A stretch of 64,000 bases of DNA from Hyphomicrobiales bacterium (GCA_900466475.1 UBMI01000027.1:1-64000), one strand, 5' to 3'; positions 23,242-32,096 are shown, counted from the first letter of the stretch. Translations and numbers: made by a program. Notes: generated by a model not told the origin, from the sequence alone.

Positions 23242-24960
23242 TCAGACCGCCACAGCCATCTGCGCCTCATCCATCTGGGCGAGGCATCTCGCCTGATCGA
23301 GTGGCCGGCCGAGTTCCTCATAGCGGGCGGCGGCCTCGGCGAAGGCGGCGACGGCGCGGATTCTGTTGGCCTGGGCCTGGCGCTGGACGCCGCGGGCCTC
23401 CCATAGAGCAGCCGCCCAAGGGCCGCCCTGCCACATGCCGGCAATGCGTTCGGCCTCGTTCAGGCGGCGGTCGACCTGGTCGAGATTGCCGGCCTGTGCG
23501 AGCGCGATCGCGGACGCCGTGCGCAGGCCCATGGAGCAAGGCTGGCAGGCGCCGGGGGTCAGAAGCCGGTCGCCGGTGAGGATGGCTTCGGCGACCTTTT
23601 CCTTGCTGGTGGCGGAGCGCACGGCGAGCGCCTGCAGGCGCAAGAGCAGGTGGCCTGACAGCCAGGAGGCCTGCGCATCGGCAAATGCCTTCTGGATGAA
23701 GCGGGCGGCGCGCCATTTCTGGCCGCGGGCAAGCGCGATCTCGGCCAGCCGCTCCAGCACCAGCACCCGGCCGGAGATGGCATTGGCTTCCACATGCAGG
23801 CGCTCGGCCTCAACAAGCAGCCGTTCGGCCTCATCGAGATTGCCGGCGCAGCGGGCGATTTCGCCGAGGATGAGGCAGGCGAGGCCGCGGCCGGCCACGG
23901 ATTTTGCCTCGTCGGCGACACCGAGCAGCTCTTCGGCGCTCTCGTGAATGAGGCCGTGGCCGCGGGCGTCACACAGGCAGAATTCCGCAAGGCAGAGATG
24001 GCCATCGAAGACGGCGGGCACGAAGGCGCTGCGCTTCCTTACCCATTCGGTAAATTCGCTGCGGAACAGCTCTCGCCACTGGCCCTGCATATGGGCCGTG
24101 AGCCCGAGGATGGCGCCGGCTTCGCCGACCTCGCGGCCGAGCCCGGCATCCAGCGCCTCGGCGCGGGTCTGGCGGGCGAGATCGGCAGCTTTTGCGAATT
24201 CGCCGCTCTGCAGATGCACGAGCGCCCAGGCAAGGGCTGCGCGGATGCGCTCCACCGGGGCTGCCGGTTGCGCGCCCGACAGAGCCAGCGCCCGCTCGTA
24301 GAGCTCGATTGCCGGGCGGCTGGGGCCAACGCCGAGCTCGGCGTGCAGCTTTTCGCGCAGCTGGTCGAACTGGCGGATCGCCTCCGTGCGGTTGCCGGCA
24401 TCAAGGGCTGCCTGCATGAGGGCGCATTGCGCCTCCTCGTCGGTCGGGTCGAGCGCGATCAGCCGGCGCCACAGCTTGCCAGCGCGCAGTGTCTCCACAT
24501 AGAGCTGCTGCAGGCGCTGGCGGGGTGCGTCCAGCCATTCGAGGAAGCGGTCGTCCGGCAGCAGCGCGCCGCCATAGAGATCGGCCGCGGTCTCGCATTC
24601 GGCCGCATCCCTGCTGCGCAGTGCAGCCTTTGCGGCGGTCTCGAACCTGATGACGTCGGTCTCGATTTCAACGTCGGGCGAGAAGGCGACGATTTCCCTT
24701 ACTATGCCGATCGCGTCAGGCGCGCCGAGCGCCTTGCGGGCGAAATGCAGCGCCTTGCGCAGATTGGCGCCGGCGGCTTCCGCATCCAGATCAGGCCAGA
24801 AGGCCTCCATCGCCTGTTCGCGGTGGATGCGACGCTCGGGCGAGAGCGCCAGCAGCTTGATGATGGCGGCGGCGCGGTCTCGCTTCCAGGCGGCGGCCGG
24901 GATTTCGACACCATCGACGCGGACCGCAAAGCGGCCGAGCAGCTCCAGAGAAATTTTCAC
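23242..24960 (-). CDS. BTAD/SARP-like transcriptional regulator
   Basis: A 572-residue cytoplasmic protein. Residues ~1-90 are a winged-helix-like DNA-binding region of the SARP type (LELLGRFAVRVDGVEIPAAAWKRDRAAAIIKLLALSPERRIHREQAMEAFWPD). Next comes a bacterial transcriptional activation domain with the usual TPR-like pattern (ALDAGNRTEAIRQFDQLREKLHAELGVGPS, ~185-215). The C-terminal ~330 residues are further helical repeats without an ATPase motif. It starts with GTG, with AGGGG six bases upstream. It is divergent from the peroxiredoxin gene (260 bp between starts), which makes that gene a possible target. This is inference from position only. Confidence 0.85.
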   Translation of the reverse strand: MKISLELLGRFAVRVDGVEIPAAAWKRDRAAAIIKLLALSPERRIHREQAMEAFWPDLDAEAAGANLRKALHFARKALGAPDAIGIVREIVAFSPDVEIETDVIRFETAAKAALRSRDAAECETAADLYGGALLPDDRFLEWLDAPRQRLQQLYVETLRAGKLWRRLIALDPTDEEAQCALMQAALDAGNRTEAIRQFDQLREKLHAELGVGPSRPAIELYERALALSGAQPAAPVERIRAALAWALVHLQSGEFAKAADLARQTRAEALDAGLGREVGEAGAILGLTAHMQGQWRELFRSEFTEWVRKRSAFVPAVFDGHLCLAEFCLCDARGHGLIHESAEELLGVADEAKSVAGRGLACLILGEIARCAGNLDEAERLLVEAERLHVEANAISGRVLVLERLAEIALARGQKWRAARFIQKAFADAQASWLSGHLLLRLQALAVRSATSKEKVAEAILTGDRLLTPGACQPCSMGLRTASAIALAQAGNLDQVDRRLNEAERIAGMWQGGPWAAALWEARGVQRQAQANRIRAVAAFAEAAARYEELGRPLDQARCLAQMDEAQMAVAV

Positions 24961-25220
24961 ATTATGCCCCTGTCAGATCAGGCCCGATCGCGGCCCGGAA
25001 TGTCTCGAAAATGCCATGTCGAAAAAATGTCCGTGCCGGCGTTCCCGCCCGCCGCAGCGAAAGCTGGCTCGGGGAACGCTGGAGGAACGGCCGGTACGTA
25101 ATGTCGCCATCGTACATCCGGCGCTGGCGATGGCAACACACCCAGAGCAGCGCAAAGAGGATCAGCCCAGATTTCGCGACCCCGGCCAGAGGCGGCCGGC
25201 AAACCAAGAGGACCAAGACC

Positions 25221-25886
25221 ATGTCACTGCGCATCAACGACATCGCCCCCGATTTCACCGCCGAGACCACCGACGGCATGATCAGCTTCCACGAATGGCT
25301 GGGCAAGGACTGGGGCATCCTGTTTTCCCACCCGAAGGATTTCACGCCCGTCTGCACCACGGAGCTCGGCTACATGGCGCGGCTGAAGCCGGAATTCGAC
25401 AAGCGCGGCGTCAAGATCATCGGCCTCTCGGTCGATCCGGTCGACAGGCATTCCGGCTGGGCAATGGATATTGCCGAAACGCAGGGGATGGCGCCGAACT
25501 TCCCGATGATCGGCGATCCCACGCTTGCCGTCTCCAAGCTCTACGACATGCTGCCGGCCGCTTCCGGCGAGACATCCGAGGGACGCACGGCCGCCGACAA
25601 CCAGACGGTGCGCAATGTCTATGTCATCGGCCCGGACAAGAAGATCAAGCTCGTCATCTCCTATCCGATGACGACGGGGCGCAATTTCGACGAGATCCTG
25701 CGCGTGATTGACAGCCTGCAGCTGACGGCCAAGCATCGCCTGGCAACGCCCGTGAACTGGAAGCCGGGCGACGAGGTGATCATCGCGGGCTCAGTTTCCA
25801 ATGACGAAGCGAAGCAGCTCTATCCGCAGGGCTGGAAGGAGCCGAAGCCCTATATCCGCATCGTGCCGCAGCCGATCCTGACCTGA
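25221..25886 (+). CDS. 1-Cys peroxiredoxin (Prx6/AhpC family)
   Basis: A 221-residue cytoplasmic peroxidase that reduces hydrogen peroxide or organic hydroperoxides. The peroxidatic cysteine is Cys45 in DFTPVCTTE, and the supporting Arg is in SVDPVDRHSGW. The long C-terminal extension (RLATPVNWKPGDEVIIAG...) marks the Prx6 branch. No resolving cysteine is visible, consistent with the 1-Cys type. The ATG at 25221 is chosen because the fold starts at once (LRINDIAPDF) and GAGG lies nine bases upstream. The frame is open back to 25011 without support. It is followed after 288 bp by a persulfide dioxygenase fusion, so the pair may serve peroxide and sulfur stress. Confidence 0.93.
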   Translation: MSLRINDIAPDFTAETTDGMISFHEWLGKDWGILFSHPKDFTPVCTTELGYMARLKPEFDKRGVKIIGLSVDPVDRHSGWAMDIAETQGMAPNFPMIGDPTLAVSKLYDMLPAASGETSEGRTAADNQTVRNVYVIGPDKKIKLVISYPMTTGRNFDEILRVIDSLQLTAKHRLATPVNWKPGDEVIIAGSVSNDEAKQLYPQGWKEPKPYIRIVPQPILT

Positions 25887-26027
25887 AAGATGCTGCCTCC
25901 CGTAAGGAAATGAATAGCTTGCCCTTAGGGAAGGTCATCCGAAGAGGCGAGGGCGGGAGTGTGCATCCGTCCTCGTCCCATATTCCGCTTTTTTCCATGC
26001 GAGCGTATCATCGGCCACGGCATCGGC

Positions 26028-26051
26028 CCGAAAATCGGATTCGATTTTCGG
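26028..26051. repeat. AT-rich stem-loop between peroxiredoxin and persulfide dioxygenase genes
   Basis: CCGAAAATCG (26028-26037) and CGATTTTCGG (26042-26051) form a perfect 10-bp stem with a GATT loop. It may be a terminator-like or repeated rhizobial hairpin. No T-run follows. The rest of the 25887-26174 gap shows no gene. Confidence 0.5.
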
Positions 26052-26174
26052 AAAGCCTGCTGCGGAGATTGAAAAGACAGAGCGTCCATTACCCGTCCGA
26101 ACGGATGCACGGCGCCCTGGAGCCGGTATCCGTTCGCTTGGCGAGATCGAGATGAGCACATCACGGAGACGACC

Positions 26175-27212
26175 ATGATTTTCCGACAGCTTTTCGACAG
26201 TGTTTCCGGCACCTATACCTATCTCATCGCCTCCAGGCGCGGCGGCGAGGCGCTGATCATCGATCCCGTGCTGGAAAAGGTGGATCGCTACATGCAGCTC
26301 GTGCGCGAGCTGGACCTGAAGCTGGTCAAGGCGGTCGACACACACCTCCATGCCGACCACATTACCGGCCTCGGCGCGCTGCGCGACCAGACGCATTGCA
26401 TCACCGTGATGGGCGAGCAGACCAAGGCCGATGTCGTCGCCATGCGCGTTGCCGAAGGCGACCGGGTGACGATCGAGGGCATGAGCCTCGACGTGCTCTA
26501 TACGCCCGGCCATACGGACGATTCCTATTCCTATCTGATGGGCGACCGCATCTTCACCGGCGACACGCTGCTCATCCGCGGCACCGGCCGCACCGATTTC
26601 CAGAACGGCGACCCGCGCGCCCAATATGACTCGATCTTCAACAAGCTCCTGCGTCTGCCGGAGGAAACGCTGCTCTTCCCCGCCCACGACTACAAGGGCG
26701 ACACGGTCTCGACCATCGGCGAGGAAAAGCGCTTCAACCCGCGCCTGCAGGTCAAATCGATCGACGAATATGTCGACCTCATGAACAACCTGCACCTGCC
26801 CAACCCCAAGATGATGGACGTCGCCGTGCCCGCCAACATCCACATCGGGCTGCATCAGGAGGAGATTGCAAGGAAGGGCTGGGCGGTGAGCGCGCGGGAT
26901 GCGCTGGGGCTGAGGGGGCGCAGCGATGTTGTCATCGTGGACCTGCGCGAGAGGAGCGAGCGGGAGCGGCATGGCGTGATCCCGGGCGCGCTGCATGCGC
27001 CCTATGCGGACCTGCAGGAGAACCTGTCAGCGGGCGGGATGCTGCACGAGCTGGCGATGGCGACGGGGAAACGGGTGGTGTTTTACTGTGCGTTCGGAGA
27101 GCGGTCGGCGATGGCCGTGCAGGCGGCGCAGGATGCGGGGATGGGGAGCGCGTGTCATATTGAGGGCGGGATTGATGCTTGGAAGAAGGCTGGGGGAGTG
27201 GTGGGGGAGTGA
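26175..27212 (+). CDS. Persulfide dioxygenase-rhodanese fusion (ETHE1-like MBL + rhodanese)
   Basis: A 345-residue two-domain enzyme. Residues ~1-235 are an ETHE1-type metallo-beta-lactamase fold with THLHADH (His57, His59, Asp61, His62), His113 in TPGHTDDS, Asp130 in FTGDTLL and His171 in FPAHDY. GTGRTDFQNGD is typical of persulfide dioxygenases. Residues ~245-340 are a rhodanese domain with the sulfur-accepting Cys305 in FYCAFGERSA. Such fusions oxidise glutathione persulfide to sulfite and exchange sulfane sulfur in the cytoplasm. CGGAG lies upstream of the ATG. A related rhizobial/Agrobacterium protein (Blh) is under the sulfide-responsive repressor BigR, but no bigR gene is seen nearby. 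Confidence 0.92.
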   Translation: MIFRQLFDSVSGTYTYLIASRRGGEALIIDPVLEKVDRYMQLVRELDLKLVKAVDTHLHADHITGLGALRDQTHCITVMGEQTKADVVAMRVAEGDRVTIEGMSLDVLYTPGHTDDSYSYLMGDRIFTGDTLLIRGTGRTDFQNGDPRAQYDSIFNKLLRLPEETLLFPAHDYKGDTVSTIGEEKRFNPRLQVKSIDEYVDLMNNLHLPNPKMMDVAVPANIHIGLHQEEIARKGWAVSARDALGLRGRSDVVIVDLRERSERERHGVIPGALHAPYADLQENLSAGGMLHELAMATGKRVVFYCAFGERSAMAVQAAQDAGMGSACHIEGGIDAWKKAGGVVGE

Positions 27213-27240
27213 GGGTACGGAGTTGTGACGGCAGCGCATG

Positions 27241-27882
27241 CTAACTCTGCTCATGGTTCACAGAAACAGAGAATAAATCATCCAAAGAGTGATGAATATT
27301 CGGCCGTGCGTATAGTCGGTCGGTTAAATGATGAAGCTGCCGAAATGCAGGACGATTAAGGTGACGCAAAAGTTCCGCGGTGCGCCACGATTCCCATCCA
27401 ATTGGTTTATCGGCAGCAATTCGCCTGACTATTGGCGGGTAGTTCTTGAACTGTTCGAGTTGGGCTGAAACAACCTCGGCTCTTATTCGACCGCTTGTTG
27501 TTCCGAGATCAACGGCAATAAATTTGTCATGTTCTTCTCGCCACGTCAAAAGGATAGCCACCTGAAAGCGCGCAGGATCTCGATCAATTTGGGTGTGGCA
27601 ATTGCTGCACAACTATATCGCGTTCGTGAAGTCTCCGCGCGCGCTGTCCGACATTTCCTCATTATATCTGGCGGAGTTGGGACGTGCCCCGCATATGTGC
27701 GCCGCTTCACTTACAGTCGTATATTTGCTCGACTCCGCATTCGGCCCGACTGTCGAAACTCGACAGTCGGGGTTTGAACAAACGAAGCCCGCTCTTTTCG
27801 CGAGAAGTGTCGATAGTGATTTTGGCGAAACCGCATAGTATACGATTTTCTTTATATTATATTGGACTTCCAGTAGGTTCAC
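27241..27882 (-). pseudogene. HNH-endonuclease-like gene broken by an in-frame amber codon
   Basis: Read through a TAG at 27613-27615, this frame gives one protein with an HNH-type zinc-binding core: FVCSNPDC, then EAAHICGA, then LCSNCHTQIDRDP, where paired CxxC-like cysteines flank the His. In relatives as recalled, the residue before LCxNC is Trp, and TGG to TAG is a single base change, so this looks like a recent nonsense mutation. The start is probably the GTG at 27882, which overlaps the end of the reverse transcriptase gene by 26 bp. The second half (from 27612) could only restart at TTG. It lies directly behind the retron and is AT-rich like it. An active HNH nuclease would cut DNA. 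Here it is probably inactive unless the codon is suppressed. Confidence 0.7.
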
Positions 27883-28846
27883 TCTGCAATTTTTTGTTTT
27901 TTCGGTTGCTTTGGCGAAGTATGTCATGGATTTTTTGATAGCCATGCCGCTCTACAAGCTTAAAAAAGAAACTCGGCTCCGCGGATCTTACGAACGCTAG
28001 GTTGCCAGCCAATCGCGGAATTTCTTTCAAAGGCAAGATACCTTTATGGTAGTGATCGAGTTGCGCTCTCAATGCTCGCTTTCTATCACGCCCTATCGTA
28101 ACACGACCGTCGTTTGCGAGCGTAAGTCCAGTCACCTGACGGTGATACTTCATCGTTGCGTAAGTAGTTTTTTCTGGGTTGAGCTTTAGCGACGGATACT
28201 GGATCTCTTTAAGAGCGTCTCTGACGGCTTTGGCGACAACGGTTAGATGACCGGTACGTGGTCCTGAGAAGGTGAGATCATCGGCGTATCTGCTATAGAT
28301 GACACGGTCGACAGCAACGGCCTCGGAAATTATTTGATCAAAAGGAAACATGACTAGGTTGGAAACGATCGGTGACGACGGCGCTCCGATCGCTAGTCGA
28401 AGAACTCTCCCGCCGGCAGGGCGATGAAAAAGCAAAAGTGACGTGAGCCGTATGTCCTCAGGATCGGCAAGGCAATTCGTTTGAGTACAATATGCAGCCC
28501 AGTCGCGCGCGGTTATTGAAGGGAAAAAGTCCTTAAAATCCATTTTTAGGATCGGCCCCGAGTGGCAATGCAGCTCGGCGTTATGTCTTATGTTGCGACC
28601 TTTGACGTATGCGGTCGCCGCCGGGTGAACTGGAAGCTTGCTTAATAGTAGGTCAGTCAAAGCTCTCTGCAGGAGTTTGACCTCTCGTGCAGGTTGCGCA
28701 ATCTTACGTGTCCCGCCATTCTTTTTCGAGATGTGGTAGGTTTTGTACCGTTCGGGCGCATTTGCAATGATTTGGCGAACAGTGCCTTCCACCAATCCAG
28801 TCTCAATCGAAAGCTGTTTGAGAAGTTCTGTCACATCACGCCTCAT
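27857..28846 (-). CDS. Retron reverse transcriptase
   Basis: A 329-residue RT that would copy the msd part of its own non-coding RNA into multicopy single-stranded DNA (msDNA). The catalytic Asp103 lies in LKMDFKDFFPS and the YADD box is at 187-190 (YSRYADDLTFSG). GAPSSPIVSNL (154-164) and NPEKT (223-227) are standard RT blocks. Two retron hallmarks are present: NAxxH as NAELH (89-93, region X) and VTG (238-240, region Y). The length fits retron RTs, with no maturase or endonuclease domain. Its ATG overlaps the effector stop by 11 bp, so the two are coupled. The surrounding DNA is AT-richer than the chromosome, a sign of transfer. Confidence 0.95.
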   Translation of the reverse strand: MRRDVTELLKQLSIETGLVEGTVRQIIANAPERYKTYHISKKNGGTRKIAQPAREVKLLQRALTDLLLSKLPVHPAATAYVKGRNIRHNAELHCHSGPILKMDFKDFFPSITARDWAAYCTQTNCLADPEDIRLTSLLLFHRPAGGRVLRLAIGAPSSPIVSNLVMFPFDQIISEAVAVDRVIYSRYADDLTFSGPRTGHLTVVAKAVRDALKEIQYPSLKLNPEKTTYATMKYHRQVTGLTLANDGRVTIGRDRKRALRAQLDHYHKGILPLKEIPRLAGNLAFVRSAEPSFFFKLVERHGYQKIHDILRQSNRKNKKLQSEPTGSPI

Positions 28847-29786
28847 TCATCACTTCGGCTATTGAGCGAAATCGCAGATCGTCATTTGCCTTCCAGTGTG
28901 CTCGAATTTCGGCTTGCCAGCGCTGTCGATTGACCATCTTCTTTCCCGAACGTGCAACAAATTGCACAGCCATCGTATTTGATTTTGCTACGTAGAATGT
29001 TTGAACACCGCGTTTTTTTGGGGTGACCCATTGAGCGAATTGGGCGCACAGAAGGTAATCGGGAATTCGTGCAGGAGGACAATTTACGTTCAGACAATAT
29101 AGTGCGGTCTCAATTTCAGCGACCGTCAAGGCGCCGTACCATTGTATAAGGCCAACTATTAGCTTTATAACGTGCCCACTCAGCGTTGGATTGAATGTGC
29201 TGTGCTCAGGTATTGACCGTTCTCTATGCTGAAATGCTTCTTGGATAACTCGTGAGAATAAATCGACGTTGAGCCTTTCGAGCTCGGTAATATTGGTAAT
29301 GCCAAGATCTTTTAAGTTGATAACGCAGACGCAGCCGTCGCCATTTGCTATCTCAAGTGCCCTCAATGGACCCAGTTTGATGAATGAATTTTCCTCATAG
29401 TGTTTGTCATCTATGACAACTAAAAGTTTCTGCGCGATCTCGCTAATCATTGCGAAAGCGCCAAGCTCAGCTGCGCTTCCGAAGCTTTCGGAAAATAGCA
29501 AAACTATCGCCGAAATCTGCGCGATGTCGCTTTCGAGGCTGAGGAAATCTTTATAGTTGCCGTCAGGGAAGAACGCATTCAATTCTTCAGCAAGGATCGG
29601 AGTGAAGCGCTCAAAGGGGCGGGAATAGGCAATCCGCATAAACGCATCGCGCAACGATATTGGAGGCTGTGCTGCGACTTTGGTTTTTCCTCCGCAAATA
29701 AATATTATTCTTGTCGGCTGATAGACCCGGATTTTGTCCGGGTCTATCAGTTCGAGTATGTTCTCAATGTTGAGATCGTCGATCAC
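28836..29786 (-). CDS. Retron St85/Ec86-type effector (nucleoside deoxyribosyltransferase-like)
   Basis: A 316-residue protein. Residues ~26-160 have the nucleoside 2-deoxyribosyltransferase-like fold: RIIFICGG (26-33), then LLFSESFGSAAELGAF (96-111) with the likely catalytic Glu107, and SFIKLGPLRAL (134-144). The Ec86 effector, recalled from memory, has the same IFLCGG and PESPGSFTELGAF landmarks. The C-terminal half (LVGLIQWYGALTVAEIETALYCLNV...) looks like a winged-helix part. In Ec86 this toxin depletes nucleotides/NAD-like substrates and is held inactive by RT-msDNA. The GTG at 29786 has no clear ribosome site, and it lies within the 3' repeat of the non-coding RNA. Gene order (ncRNA, effector, RT) matches Ec86. 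Confidence 0.88.
   Translation of the reverse strand: MIDDLNIENILELIDPDKIRVYQPTRIIFICGGKTKVAAQPPISLRDAFMRIAYSRPFERFTPILAEELNAFFPDGNYKDFLSLESDIAQISAIVLLFSESFGSAAELGAFAMISEIAQKLLVVIDDKHYEENSFIKLGPLRALEIANGDGCVCVINLKDLGITNITELERLNVDLFSRVIQEAFQHRERSIPEHSTFNPTLSGHVIKLIVGLIQWYGALTVAEIETALYCLNVNCPPARIPDYLLCAQFAQWVTPKKRGVQTFYVAKSNTMAVQFVARSGKKMVNRQRWQAEIRAHWKANDDLRFRSIAEVMNEA
29718..29750. repeat. Perfect 14-bp-arm palindrome inside the effector's first codons
   Basis: CTGATAGACCCGGA (29718-29731), loop TTTTG, then TCCGGGTCTATCAG (29737-29750). It covers about codons 13-23 of the effector and would form a very stable mRNA hairpin just after the start codon. It is not followed by a T-run, so it is not an ordinary terminator. 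Confidence 0.85.
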
Positions 29787-29940
29787 TTACCAAAGGCTCG
29801 GAAGGTTACAAAGTCTTGCCGAGCGGAGCGTCCTCATCGAGGCGGTAAGGCTTTGGAACCTTCCGAGCCGCAAAAAGGAAACCAATCGAGTGAGGTCTAG
29901 CGAAACGCCCGACCAAGCTTAAATGCCATTCGCGTAAGTG
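29784..29940 (-). ncRNA. Retron msr-msd non-coding RNA
   Basis: The plan is that of a retron RNA. The 5' repeat a1 reads CACTTAC on the minus strand (29940-29934). It is complementary to the 3' repeat a2, GTAAGTG (29790-29784). Near the 5' end is an msr hairpin, GGTC...GACC with GCG-TTT-CGC inside (29914-29894). The msd part is a long hairpin: GGCTCGGAAGGTT (29869-29857) pairs with AACCTTCCGAGCC (29807-29795), and after one mismatch CAAAG pairs with CTTTG. The branching guanosine was not pinned down. It lies directly upstream of the effector and RT genes. The 7-bp a1/a2 is short, and the transcript ends are not known. Confidence 0.85.
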
Positions 29941-30090
29941 CATCCGGGTTTTTATCCAGCGAATCGACGAAGTCAACGGTTTGTTTTACAAACTTCGGAC
30001 GTTGTGTGCAATTTTAAGTTACTTTGAAATCTATTTTTTCCACAACCGTTCTGGTGGGATGAGGTAGATTCCCGCTAGGCACTAGCTTCC

Positions 30091-31020
30091 ATGTTTTCAC
30101 TTGGCTCGATCCATCCAACAATGCCCGAAAAATCCACCCCTGAAGCCCTGAGCCAGCGTATCCACGCCCGCCTTCTCGCCCGCAGCCACGGCCCGGCATG
30201 GAGCACCATCTCCGTCCATCTGCTCTCCCACCAGCTGCTGGAGACCAATCTCCTCGTCCCCGCCGTCGCCGAGCCGCTGGTGGTCTGGATCGTCTCCGGC
30301 TCCGCTCGCATCGAGGAGCGCGATATCGGCGGCGAATGGATGGCGGTGGAGGTCTCTGCCGGTGACTTTTATCTGACGCAGAGCGAGACGCCTTATGAAC
30401 TCAGATGGGAGACGAGCGCGGGCGAGCCGCTTTGCGTCATGCATCTCTATCTCGGGCTGCCGATCTACCAGCGGGCGATAGCGGAGGTTTTGGGCGCTAA
30501 CAGCGCGGAGCAGTTTCGGCTGGTGGATGTTTCGGGGGCGCGGGACGAGGTGATCTCGGGGTTGATGGGGATGATCCTGAAAGAGCTGACGGACGCTGCC
30601 GAGCCTAGCGAAATGGCTGTACAAGGCATTGCGCAGGCGCTCGCCGTGCATCTCGTGCGGCATTACGGCAGCCGATACGGCGCGGTGCCCGCCCGGCGCG
30701 GGGCGCTGCCGGCCTTCAAACTGCAAAAGGTGGTGCGGATGATGGAGGCGGGGCTCGATCGTGCTTTCAATCTCGAAAGCCTCGCTGCGGAGGCCGAACT
30801 CAGCCCCTTTCATTTCTCCCGCGTCTTCAAGCAATCGACGGGTTCGTCGCCATCGGATTACTTCATACAGCTGAAGATGGCCGAGGCGCGCCGGCTGCTG
30901 CGCGAGACGGATGCGAGCATCATCCAGATCGCGCTCGATCTCGGCTATTCCAGCCCCAGCCATTTTGCGCAGGTGTTCCGCCGGCAGGTCGGCGTCAGCC
31001 CGCGTGACTATCGCGGGTAG
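30091..31020 (+). CDS. AraC-family transcriptional regulator (cupin type)
   Basis: A protein of up to 309 residues. Residues ~40-200 form a cupin-like sensor (LVVWIVSGSARIEERD, GDFYLTQSETPYELRW), the AraC N-terminal type. The C-terminal ~95 residues hold the two AraC helix-turn-helix motifs: FNLESLAAEAELSPFHFSRVFKQSTGSSPSDYF and the final IQIALDLGYSSPSHFAQVFRRQVGVSPRDYR. The start is uncertain. ATGs at 30091 and 30121 are both possible and neither has a strong ribosome site. It precedes an SDR gene on the same strand (about 175 bp apart), a common regulator/target layout. It is the first gene past the retron island, where GC-rich DNA resumes. Confidence 0.88.
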   Translation: MFSLGSIHPTMPEKSTPEALSQRIHARLLARSHGPAWSTISVHLLSHQLLETNLLVPAVAEPLVVWIVSGSARIEERDIGGEWMAVEVSAGDFYLTQSETPYELRWETSAGEPLCVMHLYLGLPIYQRAIAEVLGANSAEQFRLVDVSGARDEVISGLMGMILKELTDAAEPSEMAVQGIAQALAVHLVRHYGSRYGAVPARRGALPAFKLQKVVRMMEAGLDRAFNLESLAAEAELSPFHFSRVFKQSTGSSPSDYFIQLKMAEARRLLRETDASIIQIALDLGYSSPSHFAQVFRRQVGVSPRDYRG

Positions 31021-31197
31021 ACTCCTTTTACGCAATTCCGGACGCAAAACCGCTGCACACTTTTGCTGGAATTGCTCTCTTTCGCAGCAAATCCGCGACA
31101 GTTCCAGCAAGCAGCCGAGCGAAGGGCCGGCATGATTTTTCTAGTTTGTTCCCGTCGAAACCAGCCGTCTCAGGCACCGCAATGAAAGGGAATGAAC

Positions 31198-31944
31198 ATG
31201 TCACTCGAACGAAAAACCGCACTCATCACTGGCGCGTCGAGCGGGATCGGCGCTGCCACGGCGCTCAAGCTTGCAGCCAATGGCGCCAAGGTCGGGCTTG
31301 CCGCGCGTCGCACTGAGCGGCTGGAAGAGATAGTTTCGCAGATCAGCCGGGCCGGCGGGCAGGCGATCGCTCTTGAAATGGATGTCGTCGATGTCGCCTC
31401 CGTCGAGGCGGGCGTTTCCAGGCTCGCCGAAACCTTCGGCAGTATCGATATCCTCTTCAACAATGCCGGCCTGATGCCGCTGTCGGATATCGACGCGCTG
31501 AAGACGGACGAATGGCACCGGATGGTGGACGTCAATATCAAGGGCGTGCTGAACACGACGGCGGCGGTGTTGCCGCATATGATCGGTCAGAAATCCGGCC
31601 ATATCGTCAACACATCATCGATAGCCGGCCGCAAGGTGTTCGGCGGCCTGACGGTCTATTGCGCGACGAAACATGCGATCACGGCTCTGTCTGACGGGAT
31701 GCGCATCGAGCTCGGCAAGAAGCACAATATCCGCGTGACCTGCGTGCAGCCCGGTGCTGTCGAGACCGAACTCTACGACCAGATCTCCGATCCCGCGGCG
31801 CGCCAGCAGATGGAAGATCTGAAGACGCAGATGGAATTCCTCAAGGCTGAGGATATCGCCGAGACGGTTCTGTTTGCGGTGGAGTCACCCAGGCATGTGG
31901 ATATTGCCGAGGTGTTTGTGATGCCGACGCAGCAGGCTTGGTGA
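31198..31944 (+). CDS. Short-chain dehydrogenase/reductase
   Basis: A 248-residue classical SDR with the NADP-type motif TGASSGIG, NNAG, the active-site NTSSIAG with Ser, and YCATK with catalytic Tyr and Lys. The Arg-Arg pair after the second strand (GLAARRTERL) favours NADP(H). The C-terminal pattern (EDIAETVLFAVESPRHVDIAEVFVMPTQQ) matches the YdfG-like group that oxidises 3-hydroxy acids such as serine or reduces related carbonyls. The ATG at 31198 is preferred to 31192 because GGGA lies six bases upstream. It is probably a target of the AraC gene ahead of it. Its exact substrate is unknown. Confidence 0.9.
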   Translation: MSLERKTALITGASSGIGAATALKLAANGAKVGLAARRTERLEEIVSQISRAGGQAIALEMDVVDVASVEAGVSRLAETFGSIDILFNNAGLMPLSDIDALKTDEWHRMVDVNIKGVLNTTAAVLPHMIGQKSGHIVNTSSIAGRKVFGGLTVYCATKHAITALSDGMRIELGKKHNIRVTCVQPGAVETELYDQISDPAARQQMEDLKTQMEFLKAEDIAETVLFAVESPRHVDIAEVFVMPTQQAW

Positions 31945-32096
31945 GGTTCGGGCGCACCCCGGATCTCTGCACGACGCCGGTGTCGCGGGTTCGCGGCATC
32001 GGCTGTGGATGGCCGTGTATTGCGGATATTATTCTCGTAATATTTGTAGGAAATATTCTGCGCCTTGTGCTTTGCCTTTTGGGAGATCGAACTTGA

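Noticed and set aside
27241..27612. The two halves of the HNH frame as separate genes
   Set aside because: They are contiguous in one frame, split only by a TAG, and the cysteines of the HNH core are divided between them. The second half would need a TTG start inside the core motif.
29800..29930. Protein-coding reading of the retron RNA region
   Set aside because: Frames are short and unsupported, and the paired hairpins explain the sequence better.
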